A DNA stretch of 64,000 bases from Ochotona curzoniae (taxonomy: Eukaryota > Chordata > Mammalia > Lagomorpha > Ochotonidae): contig NW_024464918.1 of assembly GCF_017591425.1 (NCBI RefSeq), positions 12,770,001 through 12,834,000 of the forward strand, in the 5' to 3' direction. Of this stretch, positions 1-11,879 are shown in pieces; within the stretch, counting starts at the first letter, position 1, and each line of letters starts with the position of its first letter. The notes below the pieces were generated by a model. It was not told the origin of the DNA. It did not search any database and worked only from the letters and a program-made list of their open reading frames with translations. The position numbers and the translations under genes were made by a program.

Positions 1-149
1 CTGGTTTTATCCAATGATTTGCATATTTTTTGGTTGTGTTATTTTTTTGTTTGGATGGTTGGTTGATTGGTTTTTTTGGGCAGATCTGGAAATTCTTTAC
101 CACCCTTAGTTTTCCTCACATTTTGCAGACTTTCCCCCTATCCTGGGAC

Positions 150-310
150 AGTCTTCCTTGAATAGCAGGGATCCAAGTACTTGATCCATCAGCCACTGCC
201 TCCCTGACGCATCATAGGAAGCTGGACTGGAAATAGTGGAGCTGGGACCTGAACCTGGTGCTGACATGGAACCCCCTCTGCTCATGGATTAGTAAAACAG
301 CTTGCCTAAA
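150..310 (-). mobile_element. Old CSINE fragment
   Basis: Minus-strand remnant recognised from GGAAGCTGGACTGGAAATAG and the following 'GAGCTGGGACCTGAACC' segment; heavily diverged, tail missing. Confidence 0.5.
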
Positions 311-1343
311 CGGACCACCGTGGATATGATGGTCTGAGAAAGCTAGATTTGGTCTAATTCCTGCATGGTCCTAGAATGCCTTTTATCCCACAAATGCATA
401 TAACATGCAAATCATGAGCTAAGTGTGGCCCAGCTGGTGGGCCAGAGCGGGTCACTGCTGCTTTCCGGTGGACGAAGAAGGGAAGAAACGCACGTAACGT
501 AGGGAGTCAGGAGCCAGCAGTGATGTGGACAGGGTCCCGGGAGCAGTGCCCGCTGAGCTTCCCAGCAGCGAGCTGTGATGAGTTCTGGCTGCAGGGTGGC
601 CAGCCTTCCTCGGCACACCCACTGTGAGGAAGGAACTGCTAGCCTGCCTTCTGCCTGTGGCCTGCTGCGATCCCAACCACCACACCCCCACACTCAAATC
701 TGTTGGCTTCTCTGGTGCTGTGCTGACTCTGTTGTCAAATGGAAGGGTTGGACTGAGAGACGGCTCAGGCCTTTCCTCTCAAATCATATATATAAAAAAT
801 GTTCAAAGGAACTGACACCTCTGAGAACAGGTGCACAGCCTATTTTCTCTCCACAGGAGGATTAAAATACCAATTAGGACACAAAAGCTGGGGAGCCAGG
901 CTTGCCGACTTTCTTTCTGCCCCGTGGGGTTCCAGAGAAAGCTTGTCTGTGGTTTCACAGTGCTGGGAGCAGATGAGGAGATAAGATACAAGAGCAGAGA
1001 CCCTCAGGCCGGGAAATTCCTTTCCCATTAAAGCCACCTGGAGACCTCGGACAATCTGGGTCCTGACCCCAGTGAGATGGTGCAGGAGTGTGGAAACCCT
1101 CTGTAGATGTGTAGACGTCAGATGGCCTAAGTTTTCTGGGAGCTTCCTGTTCAACTCTGCCCCTTCTCCCTTGCCTGCAGCCGTAGCGCTGAAGCACCCT
1201 CACTGTGGCAAGACACCTCTACATGTTCTGCTCCCCACAGTCTCGCTTCCAACATCCATTCATTGGAGCACTAACAGGGAACAAAACAAGTGGTAACCGT
1301 GGCTATTGGCCCGGGGTCCAGAGGCCTTAGAAGATGATCCCTT
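311..1343. other. Unassigned unique sequence
   Basis: No recognised gene or repeat. Short open frames here lack similarity I can recognise. Confidence 0.5.
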
Positions 1344-1440
1344 TCTAAAAATTGAGGTAAAATGTACATTACAAAGGATTGACCATTGGAACCTGGCTTG
1401 TGAGCACACCATTCAGTGGGATTAAGTGCGTGCACTCATC
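1344..1440 (+). repeat. Ancient L1 3'-UTR-like fragment
   Basis: AAAATTGAGGTAAAATGTAC and the later 'ACCATTCAGTGGGATTAAGT' resemble the widespread mammalian L1M 3' UTR motif. Diverged. Confidence 0.4.
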
Positions 1441-1557
1441 GGGGGTCCTGCCACAAGCAGGGAGCTGGAAGAGAAGTGAGACAGCCAGGACACGAACCAG
1501 TGCCGATATGGCATCCCAGTGAATGCAAGGGGAAGCCTTTAGCCACTAGGCTACCTG
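1441..1557 (-). mobile_element. CSINE fragment
   Basis: 5' half only: CCACAAGCAGGGAGCTGG through 'TTTAGCCACTAGGCTACC'. Confidence 0.75.
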
Positions 1558-1585
1558 TTTACTAACAACTTAAAGGCAGTTTTTA

Positions 1586-1870
1586 AAGGTTGGTTATTTA
1601 CTTTTATTTGAAAATCAGAGAGAAGAAAGTTCTTTTTATCAGTTGGCTCACTCTCTGAATGCCCGCAACACCTAGAGCTAAGCTGGAGCCGCCTCTGGTC
1701 TCCCGCGTGGTGGCAGGGACCCAAGTATTTGCCTCACCACCACTGCCTCCTAGATTGTGCTGAGGCAGGAAGCTGGGTTGGAAACAGAGGAGTCAGATCT
1801 CACGCCAGGCACTCTGACATGAGCTGTGGGAATCCGCAGCTGGGTGTTCATCCACTGCACCACTCATCCC
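1586..1870 (-). mobile_element. Old CSINE, near full length
   Basis: Starts with the complement of the tail (TTATTTACTTTTATTTG) and continues through the 'GGTCTCCCGCGTGG' block to CACTGCACCACTC. Confidence 0.75.
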
Positions 1871-2087
1871 AGTATCCTGCATTTACAGTCAGGGAAACCA
1901 AGGCTGAAGAGATGAAATTTCCCGAGGTTTGGAAGAATATTTAAAGGCATGTAGTATATTTAAAGGGCTGTAGTACAAAGAAATGGTAAAGGTTTGAAAT
2001 AATGGACAGGCTGATTGCCCCAAATCAATTAGGATACATTGGTATGTGTAATTAAACACCACACTGCACTTAAATTCATGCAAAATC

Positions 2088-2352
2088 GGGCCCAGTGCTA
2101 TAGCCTGCTTCCTTTCCAGCTCCCTGCTTATGGCTTGGGAAAGCAGCCGAGGACAACCCAAAGCCTGTGTGGGACCCTGTACCCACTTGGCACATCCACA
2201 GGAGGTTCCTGGCTCCTGGCTTCAAATTGGCTCAGCTTCAGCTGTTGTGCCAGCTTGGGGAGTGAATCATCAGGCAGAAGATCTTCCTCTCTGTCTCTTC
2301 TCCTCTCTGTATATCTGACTTCACAATAAAAATAAACAAATCTTTTTTTAAA
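2088..2352 (+). mobile_element. CSINE, 5' deleted internally
   Basis: Head GGGCCCAGTGCTATAGCCTGC jumps directly to CCAGCTCCCTGCTTATGG, skipping about 60 bases; complete tail AATAAAAATAAACAAATC. Confidence 0.9.
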
Positions 2353-2954
2353 AAATGTGTGTATGCTGTGATATGGAAAGCCTCTAGGGCTGGACATTCT
2401 CCTGCAGCTGGTTGGACTTCCTTCCCCCACACCTCCCATCTCCCTCCTCTCAGGTGTGTTGTTGGTTAGCAGCCACCGTTGAAAGCCCAGGGCCATTCAT
2501 TTACTCCACAACAACAACAAAGAAATTACTTTTGCAGTGGCTGCATGACCCGGGTCATGCAGCTGCAACCAAGGCAACCATCCCCTCCTCTTTGGACCTT
2601 ATAGTCTAGCATGGGGTGGGGGGTGTGTGTGGGGGAACAGACGTGTTGCAGCTAATTGCACGCAGCTATTCCAGCACAGCTGTGACAAGGGCTAGGTCTT
2701 CTCTGTTTCACCAAAGACCATCGTCACCACGCCCCTTCTTTGGTGGGTCTGTGGGGTTACCACCACTGCCAGCTTTCCCAGAAAGCTGCTAGGTCTGTGC
2801 CCTCCAGCCCAGGTGGGCTGGAACCTGGCTATTTCTGCTGACCTCTCATTGACAAAAGACCCAGAACTTTATGCTCCTTGCCAGGCACAGATGGGCTTTG
2901 CAGGGACACAAAGATATATGAAGGCCGCCTCTACTTTTTGTTTTTGTTTTGTTT
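2353..2954. other. Unassigned sequence
   Basis: Nothing recognised apart from a short G/T-rich run at about 2610-2635. Confidence 0.5.
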
Positions 2955-3280
2955 TCAACATTTATTTAGTTCTACTGAAAGGAAGATTTTTTTTTTGAGA
3001 GGAGAAAGAGGAGGAGAGTTAGAGTCGGTTTTCCATTCCGCTGGCTCACTCATCAAATGACTACAATGGTTGAAACTGAGCTGATCTGAAGCCAGGAGCT
3101 AGAAACTTCTTCCAGGTCTCCCACGCGGGTGCAGGGACTCAAGGACTTGGGCCATCCTCTAATGCTTTCCCAGTCCATAAGCAAAGAGTTGGATCAGAAG
3201 TAGAGCAGTCGGAACTTGAACCAATGCCCATATGGAATGCCAGCAGAAGATTTGCCTACTGTGCCACTGTGCCAGCCCTG
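2955..3280 (-). mobile_element. CSINE
   Basis: From the tail complement (CATTTATTTAGTTC) to TGTGCCAGCCCTG; moderately diverged. Confidence 0.85.
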
Positions 3281-4279
3281 TATCTTCTTTTGAAGTTAAG
3301 GACAGGAGGCCATGGCGCACATATCTGGTACAGCTTCCTGCGGTGGAAGGAACTGTTCTACGACCTGGGTTCTCTCAATAGGCTCGTCGCTAGCTGCATG
3401 AGGCTCTAGAGCTCTTGAAATGAGACTAATGTAATAGAGGCACCTGACTCTTTGTTTCATTTCATTTGGATTAAATTTAAATCGTGGTAGGTCTAGAGCC
3501 TCTGATCTGTAGATGTGGAACTCGCATTCTATTCCTGCCCCTGCCTTTGACTCTTGCATTCAGTCTCAGGTTTGCGCTCTCCGTTTCCACATTTTTGTTC
3601 CGTCTCTGATTCTGAAAATGGCTGGAGTGATGACCAGTGCGATCGTGTAGCTTGCCTGTCCACGCAGCTTGCTGAAGGCCACCTCAAGCCATCCTGAGAC
3701 TTCTGAAGGGCCAAAACCGCAGGGAGGAAGCAGCCTGCAGCTGATCAGCCATGCCTAGCCCTAAGGCAGGATGGTGGAGTGGTGTGGTTCCTGAGCCATG
3801 AACTTACCGTTTAAGGTCTAGAACAATTCTAAACCAAGTTTCCTTTGACCTTGAAGCTCCTACCCTGAGGGACAGAAGCAACTTGAGTCTAGAAAGTGGC
3901 AGTTCTGAGTCTAGGAAGTTCTACTCCCAGCCACCCGAGTGGATTTGCAAAGGGGCTTGCTGCTGTCAAGCAGAGGTCAGGCGTGAAGGTCCATGATTCT
4001 CTAGTCGGTGGTGGTTCTCTGAGGCCTCTGCCTTGCCTGAAAACCAAGCTGTGAGATTGCTCTGAGTTCCCTGACAAGCAGCTCCCTGGGAGCTTCCAAG
4101 AACTAGAGAACAACCTGGCAGTGACAGGACAGCCCAGGGAGAAGGGAGCTCCAGGCAGCTGAAGTCAGACTCTGCTTGTCAGGGCGTCTGTGCTCAGTGG
4201 AGGGGAGAGGGCACCACCAGCAGGGTGGAAAACAAGCCTCTTGGTGTGTGCATTTTCACGGTGTGTCTGTGTTCTGTTT
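3281..4279. other. Unassigned sequence
   Basis: About 1 kb with no gene or repeat I recognise. Confidence 0.5.
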
Positions 4280-4490
4280 GTGGAGTTCTTGCTATGTGCC
4301 AGTAAAAACTGCATTGCAAAGGCATTATCGGATTTAATCTGTGCAATCCCATATGTGTTAGGGATTCTGTTCCTATTTTACACAAATGACTAAACTGAGA
4401 CTCAAATAGAAATGACTCATTCCAGGCTGCATATTACCAGTAAGGGGCCCAGCTGCAGTTCAGATCCAGTGCCCAGGCTCCTATCACTTA
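4280..4490 (-). repeat. MIR element
   Basis: GTTCTTGCTATGTGCCAGT, 'CTATTTTACACAAATGACTAAACTGAG' and 'AGCTGCAGTTCAGATCCAGTGCCCAGGCTC' follow the reverse-complement MIR consensus in order. Confidence 0.75.
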
Positions 4491-4643
4491 CACACCCCTG
4501 TTCTTGTAAATGCACAGCTAGTCTCAACTTGATCAGAAAAGCAGTTGATGTGGATGAAAGGATCCAGTTGATCTGATGAATAGATCCTAACCTATATGCT
4601 AACTCTGACTTACTAGTGGTTGCCGATTCGAAGTTAATTTTTA

Positions 4644-4984
4644 TTATTTTTTTTTATTTTTTAAAGATTTATTTTTATTATTTTTTCATTGGAAAGGCAG
4701 ATATACAGAGAGGAGAGACAGAGAGGAAGATCTTCCATCCGATGTTTCACTCCCCAAGTGAGTGCAACAGTCGACGCTATGCTGATCCAAAGCCAGGAGC
4801 CTCTTCTGGGTCTCCCATGCGGGTGCAGGGTCCCAAAGCTTTGGGCCGTCCTCCACTGCTTTCCCAGGCCACAGGCAGGGAGCTGGAAGGGAAGCGGGGC
4901 TGCCGGGATTAGAACTGGCACCCATATGGGATCCCGGGCGTGCTAGGCGAGGACCTTAACCACTTGCGCCACCGCGCTGGGCCC
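4644..4984 (-). mobile_element. Young CSINE with target-site duplication
   Basis: Near-consensus copy ending CGCTGGGCCC. Exact 15-base duplication CGAAGTTAATTTTTA flanks it at 4629-4643 and 4985-4999. Confidence 0.95.
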
Positions 4985-4999
4985 CGAAGTTAATTTTTA

Positions 5000-5278
5000 A
5001 AGAAAATGTTCATTCATTCATTTCAAAGGCAGAGTGACAGAGTAAGAGTGACTCTTCTTTCTGATGGTCTGTTTCCCCAAGTGTTCACAACAGCCAGAGC
5101 CTAGAACTTCCACACAGGTAGCAGGAGGCCAAGCATTTGAACTATGACCTTCTGCCTCCTAGGCACTTTAGGAAGAAACTAGATCAGAGGTGGAAGTGTG
5201 ATTCTAATCTAGGCACTTTGATATAGGATGCAGTCGTCCCAGGCAGCACCTTAACCTGCTGTGCCACAATGCTTGCCA
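5000..5278 (-). mobile_element. Old CSINE
   Basis: TTCATTTCAAAGGCAGAGTG to GCTGTGCCACAATGCTTGCC; the young copy before it inserted at this element's tail. Confidence 0.8.
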
Positions 5279-5889
5279 CCAGGACATCGATTGAAAAGGG
5301 TCTGGGAGCTCTTTGCTATAGGAGCCGGGCTGAACTAGCAACATTTGCCATGACAAGAGTGTATGTGACACATCATAGCACTGATCTGACCTCCAGCCCC
5401 CTCAATTCACACACAGAGACATCAGGGCGTCCAAAAGTGGGGGGGCTTCAACAAGATACAGGCTTGGTTGGGGGTAGACCCCCAAGAACCAGCGGGCCCC
5501 ATTTCTGATGTAGTGTTCCTCTGGTCGTCTCCTGAGGTTGTTCTGCCTCTGCGCATGCTTGCTGTGCTTGGGCACATGACAGAGGCATTCAAGCAAATGG
5601 GCAGCTCTTCGGAGCCAAGGCGCTCGGGGCCAGCCAGTGTGTCCTGTATCACTGGTTCTATTTGCTGCCTGGTACTGGAGTCTTCAAGGGAAAATCATGA
5701 ACTCAAGGAGAAATTTCAAGGACAGGTCCCTGAATCAGACCACCAAACCTGCTAGAAATGTTCAGCAGTGACAAACCGGCTGTTTCCCTCTCTGGGACTC
5801 CATTCCTTCTTTGACAACCAGGGTTTCCTCTCACCCTGTATTACAAAGAAATCTTCTATTCACACAAAACCCTTTAGAAAAATGCTTGT
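5279..5889. other. Unassigned sequence
   Basis: No recognised feature; short overlapping open frames on both strands look like chance. Confidence 0.5.
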
Positions 5890-6199
5890 GGTAGCTTGTT
5901 TGTTGAAAGGCAGATTTACAGAGACAAGGAGAGTTGTAGAAAGATCTTGTACCCATTGGTTCTCTCCCCAAATGGCTGCAATGGCCAGAGCTGAGCTGGT
6001 CTGAAGCCAGAAGCCAGGAATTTCTTCAGGGTCTCTCACATGAATGTAGGATCTCAGAGCTTTGGGCTGCCTTCGGCTGCTTTCCCAGGGCATAAGCAGG
6101 GAGTTGGATGGGAAGTAGAGTGGCAGAGAACTGGCATGTAGATGGGATCCTGGTAATTGAGGAGAGAGGACTAACTAATTGAGCCTTTGTGCTGGGACA
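5890..6199 (-). mobile_element. CSINE
   Basis: TTGAAAGGCAGATTTACAG to CCTTTGTGCTGGGACA. Confidence 0.9.
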
Positions 6200-6424
6200 A
6201 TAGTAGCTTGATTTGTAATAGCAGACCACTGAAATTAATCCAGATACATTCCAGTAGGTGAGTAGTAAAACATTGTGATACATACATACTCTGGAATTCA
6301 ATTCCTTCTGCCCTTATTTTGGCTTTAGCATAAATGTTATTGTCTTGGACACAGACAAAATATGCCTTCAGTGTCCTGTATTTTCCAAAATTATGGTTGG
6401 ATAATTATGCAAAACTGACTTGTT

Positions 6425-6555
6425 TACTGAACTCCCTTTTCCAGTAGAATGCAGGTTCCCTGAGGCCAGGGATATATCTACACCCATCATGGCATCCATG
6501 ATACTTAGAGCATTCTGCATGCAGAAGGCTTGATAAATATTTGCTGATTGAAGAT
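6425..6555 (+). repeat. L2 3'-end fragment
   Basis: GAGGCCAGGGATATATCTAC and 'GCTTGATAAATATTTGCTGATTGAA' follow the L2 3' end consensus. Confidence 0.65.
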
Positions 6556-6580
6556 GGTTCATAGATGGGAAAATGGTTGT

Positions 6581-6909
6581 GCGCCTGACATGGTAACCTA
6601 GTGTCTGAAGTCCTCACCTTGCATATGCCAGGATCCCATATGGGCGCCGGTTCTAATCCCTGCAGCCCCACTTCCCATCCAGCTCCTTGCTTGTGGCCTG
6701 GGAAAGCAGTTGAGGATGGCCCAAAGCCTTGGGACCCTGCACCCATGTGGGAGACCTAGAAGAGGCTCCTGATTCCTGGCTTTGGATCAGCTCAGCTCCG
6801 GCTGTTGCGGCCACTTGGGGAATGAATTAGTGAACAGAAGTTCTTCTTTGTGTCTCCTCCTCTCTGTAAATATGACTTTACAAAAAGAATAAATAAATAT
6901 TTTATAAAT
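6581..6909 (+). mobile_element. CSINE, full length
   Basis: Complete from the head (GGTAACCTAGTGTCTGAAG) with B-box GGTTCTAATCC to tail GAATAAATAAATATTTTA. Confidence 0.95.
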
Positions 6910-7399
6910 GGGGGGGAATGATTGCACCAGGGAAGCTGAGGTTATGTAACACACTAGGGAAAGAGAATTACAGGTATACCCAGGAAATGGTGAGGTGGGG
7001 TGGGAAGTAGGTTAATTTTACTCCACCATGGGAATAGTCTGCATTCATTGGGTGCATGGCTTTATTAGAAAAATAATGCTAGTTGGAAAAACAAAGACAA
7101 AAGATCTTTGTGCATACTAGGAGGAAAATTTGAATCCCCTGGGGGGCTCTGGCTCTGCCTGGCCCCCAGTTCTCACTGTTTGAGAGAGGGACTTCAGAAA
7201 TCAAATGATCTCTTGTTGTAGAAGATTCTTTCCAGTTGCCTACATTGCCAAACAGGAAGCTGATGTTCTCCCAAACAAAGACTTACGAAAAAGTACGTCC
7301 TATTCTACTTTTTTCCTGATGCTTAAGTTTATTGCAGTAGCTTAAACTTGCAAAGACTCTTCTCTATCTGGCTTGTCATGGGTTTGAGGTCAATATTGA
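6910..7399. other. Unassigned sequence
   Basis: No recognised gene or repeat. Confidence 0.5.
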
Positions 7400-7705
7400 G
7401 TTTATGTGAAGTCACAGATCATTGCATTAATCTGCATCCTGCAACACCTGAACCTGAAGAGTGCTAGTTCAAATCCCAACTACTCTACTTGGAATCCAGC
7501 TTCCTACTGATGCACCTGGGAAGGCAGCAGAAGCTACTCTTAGTGCTTGGGTTCCTGTATGTGGGAGACCAGGATGGGGCTCCTGGCTCTTTGGTCAGTC
7601 CTGGTTGGCTACTGTTGTTCTGGGTATTTGGGCAGATGAAAGGTTGCAGTTTCTCTTTTTCTGTCACCCTGTCTTTCAAATAAATAAATAAATCTGAATA
7701 AATAA
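7400..7705 (+). mobile_element. Old CSINE
   Basis: Diverged head, then CCAGCTTCCTACTGATGC and tail AAATAAATAAATAAATC. Confidence 0.75.
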
Positions 7706-7721
7706 TATCTGATTAAAAACT

Positions 7722-8032
7722 GTGGGGTTGGCACACAGGCATAGTAGGCTATGCGGCTGGGCACCAGCACTCCATATAAGCAGGTGTTCTAGTCTGGTGC
7801 TACACTTCCAATCCAGTTCCCTGGTAATGTCCTGGGAAAACAGCAGAGTACAGCCCAAGCCGTGGACCCCTGCACCCATGTGGGAGAGCTGCAACAAGCT
7901 CCTGGCTACTGACTTCAAACTGGCCCAGCACTGTGTGTTGCAGCCATGGGGAGAGTGAACCAGTGGATGGAAGATTTCTGTGTGTTTTTCATGTCACTTT
8001 GCCTTTCCAATAAAAACAGATCTTTAAAAAGA
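7722..8032 (+). mobile_element. CSINE
   Basis: GGGGTTGGCACACAGGCATAG head of an older subtype; tail CCAATAAAAACAGATCTTT. Confidence 0.85.
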
Positions 8033-8041
8033 ATAACTGTA

Positions 8042-8357
8042 GGCTCAACACGGTGGCCTAGCGGCTAAAGTCCTCGCCTTGTGTGCATGCCAGGCTCCCG
8101 TATGGGTGCCGGTTCTAATCCCTGCAGCCCTGCTTCCCATCCAGCTCTCTGCTTGTGGCCAGGGAATGCAGTCAAAGACAGCCCTAAACCTTGGGTCCCT
8201 GCACCTGAGGGGGCACCTGGCTGCTGGCTTTGAATCAGCTCAGCTCTGGCCATTGTGACCATTTGCAGAGTAAACCAGAAGATGAAAGATCTTTCTGTGA
8301 CTCCTCCTCTCTGTATATCTAACCTTTCGATAAAAATAAATAAATCTTTAAAAAAAG
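8042..8357 (+). mobile_element. CSINE, full length
   Basis: GGCCTAGCGGCTAAAGTCC head to ATAAAAATAAATAAATC tail; continues directly into a purine tract. Confidence 0.95.
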
Positions 8358-8484
8358 ACAGGAGGAAGGGAAAAGTGAAATAGGGAAGGAAGGAAGGAAG
8401 GTGGAAAGGAGGGAGGAAGGAAGGAAGGAAAAGAGGGAGGGAGGAAAGGAGGGAGAGAAGAAATGAGGGAGAGAAGAGGGCAAG
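8358..8484 (+). repeat. (GGAA)n/(GGGA)n purine tract
   Basis: About 125 bases almost free of pyrimidines on the plus strand, with repeated GGAA units, growing out of the A-tail of the preceding SINE. Confidence 0.95.
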
Positions 8485-9009
8485 AAACCCAACCCAGCTT
8501 TGCTCATAAGCTGAGGGCTGCTGCTAATTCGTCGCTGTCTTGTACCATGGCTCTCTCTTCTGGGATTTGCTTCAATCTTTTGTCTCTTGGCTGTTGATGT
8601 GCTTCTGAGCTGCTCTCAGATGAGAGAGCTTTGTGGGCCTTGCTGTCACTCCAAGAATGATTTCTTTCTGAGTCTGTCTTTTGTAGTTCCAATGTGTCTA
8701 CCTGTCCAAGGGCATGCTTGCCTACATTGGGGAATTCAGGGCCAGGCCAAATAACCCTGTATCCTAGCTACACAGAAAAGGGAAAGACCTTGGTGAGAAA
8801 TGAGCTAGAAATAGCCAAAGGAAGAAGTATTTGTTGAGGAAGCAGGCAGAAGGGGGCAGAGGCAGAGGCCACAGCTGCCTTTGTCCCTCAGCTGGAGAAT
8901 GTTTTCTGGAAGTCTTACACAACAGCTTTCACAAACTGAGACAACAGAGAAAGCTAGGGAGGGAGGGAGAGAGAGAGACAGAGAGAGAGAGACATGAAAG
9001 AAAGGAAAT
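8485..9009. other. Unassigned sequence with a (GA)n run
   Basis: Unique sequence; GAGAGAGAGACAGAGAGAGA-type repeat at about 8957-8993. Confidence 0.6.
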
Positions 9010-9101
9010 GGGCCTGATGTGGTAGCCTAGCAGCTAAAGTCCTCACCTTGCATGCATCTGGATCCCATACAGGCACCGGTTCTAATCCCGCAGCCCCAGA
9101 A
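9010..9101 (+). mobile_element. CSINE head fragment
   Basis: First 90 bases of a CSINE ending at the CAGCCCC after the B box; the remainder is missing and unrelated sequence follows. Confidence 0.9.
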
Positions 9102-9287
9102 TTATTGAGGCCTGTTGACTACAAGAGCTGGGCAGCTCTCCATTCAAGCATAGGGGCAAGAGAGGAGGTGTACAATAGGGACAGCAGTGAAGTAAGAACC
9201 ATGTCAGACAGTGATGGGTGCAGAAAAGAAAGTAAAACAAGTAGAAATGAGGAGAGGGAACAAAGTCTAGATAGGTTATGTTCCCAG

Positions 9288-9580
9288 GCACTAGTGTTGT
9301 GGTGTAGCTGCCTGTGTGCCCAGGCTGTGCCACTATGCCCATGCTGCCATGCTGTTCTATGTGTCCTGGCTATGCCACTTCCCATCCAACTCCTTGCTAA
9401 CAGCCTGCAAAAATCAGCAGAAGATGGTCTGAATGCTTAGGAACCCTGCCAGCCGCGAGGGAGACCAGGAAGCAGTTCCTGGCTTGAGCCTGTCCTAGCC
9501 TTGGACCTTGCAGCCATCTGGGGAGGCAACCAGTGCATGGATGCTCTCTCTCTCATTCTTTCAAATAAATAAATGAAAAT
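9288..9580 (+). mobile_element. Old CSINE
   Basis: CACTTCCCATCCAACTCC to AAATAAATAAATG, with a diverged head containing repeated 'TGCCACTATGCCCATGCTGCC'-like words. Confidence 0.8.
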
Positions 9581-9602
9581 ATTATTATTATTACTTTAAA
9601 AA

Positions 9603-9929
9603 ATAAAATAAAAATTTATTGATTTTTTTTTTTAATGGAAAGGCAGATATACAGAGAAGAGGAGAGGCAGAGGGGAAGATCTTCCCTCTAATGGTTCACT
9701 CCCCAAGTTGAGCCATTCCTAAGCCAGGAATCAGGAGCTTCTTCCAGGTCTCCCAAGAGGGGGTAGGGTGCAGAGTCCCAAAGCTTTGGGCCGTCCTCCA
9801 CTGCTTTCCCAGGCCACAGGCAGGGAGCTGGATGGGAAGTGGAGCTGCCGGGATTAGAACCAGCACCCATATGGGATCCCAGTGCATTCAAGGCAAGGAC
9901 TTTAACCTCCATGCTATCATGCCAGGCCC
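9603..9929 (-). mobile_element. CSINE, full length
   Basis: TTTATTGATTTTTTTTTTTA to GCTATCATGCCAGGCCC; a few-base internal expansion near 9760. Confidence 0.95.
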
Positions 9930-9944
9930 AGTATTGTAATTTTT

Positions 9945-10190
9945 TAATTAATTTTTTTTAATGATGTTAGTTGATTAGGGCACAAAGGGTCAAGGGCTTC
10001 AGGAAAGCAGGCAACAACATTGTTTCCACACTAATATCATTTTTTTCCCCTGTATCTGGGGTTAGGGGAGAAACAAAGGGAAAAGCCTCACCCAGTTTCC
10101 CACCCGTCTCAGTCTCAGGTCCCCAATGTGAGGCATGCTCTGAGGGTCCTGCTCAAGCAGTTTTGATAGTTCAACAGGTCTGAATTGTTG
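9945..10190 (-). repeat. L1 3'-end-like fragment
   Basis: Begins with a T-run (complement of an A-tail) and shares 'GATTAGGG-CACAAAGGGTCAAGGGCT' with the copy at 35.16 kb. Assignment to a lagomorph L1 3' UTR is inferred from the tail and the repetition. Confidence 0.55.
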
Positions 10191-10349
10191 CCAATCTCTG
10201 CTCCCTTCAGTTAGACAACTGAAGCTGCATTAATCTGTGGTTGATGCTATTCGTGATCATGTTCCCTCTCTTGCCACACCTTTCTGAGACCAAAGCACAC
10301 ACATTGTTAAAGAAAAACACAAGTATATTTTGTTTGTAACACAAGCGCC

Positions 10350-10437
10350 CAGCTTTGGTTCATTCCTTCTGCCCCAAGTGGCTCCCGAGGGGCCCGAGCC
10401 AGGAGCTGGGAGCTCAGTCCAGGTCTCTCAATTGGAA
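10350..10437 (-). mobile_element. CSINE fragment
   Basis: Middle part only: TGCCCCAAGTGGCTCC to GTCCAGGTCTCTCA. Confidence 0.65.
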
Positions 10438-11190
10438 TGAACTCTCATGGACAGGAATGTAGTGATGAGCTTCTTTATGCCTAAAGTTTGTTCTGGTTAC
10501 TTTCCTAAAAATAGAATTTAAAAAGTAATGTTTTTCTATGCTCACATATTGAATAGCTTCTCAAAAAGGAAATTGCCATGGCTTAAGAACCTTCAGGAAT
10601 GCCCATCTCGCCAGATCTTGTCCCATATTTTCTATTTTCACCTTTTGTAATCTTTGCAGTTTGTCAGGGACATCATGGTGTTGTAGGAAGTTCCATGGGA
10701 AAACATGGCAGCAACATTGTTTCTTGTCGGACACGAAAGAATTTTGCTGCAGACAATTCCATGATTTATTTAGGGAAAAAGAGAGAGAGAGAGAAAGAAA
10801 GAGAAAGAGGGCTCCTGCTTGGTGGCAAGAGGTGGCTCCAAGAGTCCAGAGGGGAAAAAAAACCCCAGGGGTAGCAGGAGGAAGGAACGGAAAAACCAAG
10901 TTAATGGCGGAGATGGTGTCTTATGCACGATCTCAGGGGAGTTAATTTCAAGGACAAAATCTTTCACAGTGGCACCTGGTTTCCAAACAAACCCTAGAAG
11001 GGTGGGATTGGTTAACTTCCTCTTCCCATTCTAATGATAAACCGATCATCTAGGTACCATCTGCTTGACATTGACCCAGAGCTGAGATTAGGCAGGTCTT
11101 TTCTAGAAGGTAAATTGATATGTTAATTCTGCTCCTGTGGCTTTGAGGAAAGAGAGTGTTAAGACTTGGGGAAGAAAATACAGTTTTATA
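10438..11190. other. Unassigned sequence with a short GA repeat
   Basis: Unique sequence; GAGA/GAAA run at about 10780-10810. No gene recognised. Confidence 0.5.
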
Positions 11191-11208
11191 TTTAAAAAAA
11201 AAAAAAAA

Positions 11209-11490
11209 ACAGGGCCTGGTGTAGTGACCTAGCAGCTAAAGTCCTCACCTTGAACATACCGGGATCCCATATGGGTGCTGGTTCTAATCCCAGCAGCCCC
11301 ACTTCCCATCCAGCTCCCTGCCTGTGGCCTGGGAAAGCAGTGGAGGACGGCTCAAAGCTTTGGAACTCTGTACCCAGGTGGGAGACCTGGAGGAAGTTCC
11401 TGGCTCTTGGCTTCAGATTGGTGCAGCACCGGCTGTTGTGGTCACTTGGGAAGTGAATCAATGGACAGAAGATCTCTCTCTCTCTTTGAT
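11209..11490 (+). mobile_element. CSINE lacking its tail
   Basis: Head GGGCCTGGTGTAGTGACC, preceded by a 16-17 base A-run, ends at GATCTCTCTCTCTC without the AATAAA tail. Confidence 0.9.
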
Positions 11491-11740
11491 TTTTAGAATG
11501 TATTTATTTTCATTTCATTTGAAAGAATTCTTCCCTCTGCTGGTCTGCTTTCCAAATGCCTGCAAAACATTTGCTGGGTAGGACTGGTCATGCCAAAGCC
11601 AGGAGCAAAGGACTGAGTTCAGATTTCCTGAATGAGTGACAGGGACCCAAATGTGCTGTCTCCTAGCATTAGCAAGAAGCTAGATCAGAAGCAGAGAAAC
11701 CCCTGAATAACAGACTTGAACAAAGCACTGTGTTAGATAT
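11491..11740 (-). mobile_element. Old CSINE
   Basis: TGTATTTATTTTCATTTCAT to AGCACTGTGTTAG; abuts the preceding element tail to tail. Confidence 0.65.
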
Positions 11741-11879
11741 CTCGTTTTTGTTTCAGTTGAAATTTTGGCTTTACATTTATTAGCAATGATATGATCTTAC
11801 ATAAATGAAATCACAGTTCTAACTTCTGTAGTGTAACAGAGATGGCTTGAAGTTCTCATGCAGCTAATACTGTCCCATG

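Noticed and set aside
8042..8130. tRNA-like A and B boxes (CTAGCGGCTAAAGTC and GGTTCTAATCC) in many places
   Set aside because: Part of the tRNA-derived SINE head; no cloverleaf completes and the copies continue into the SINE body.
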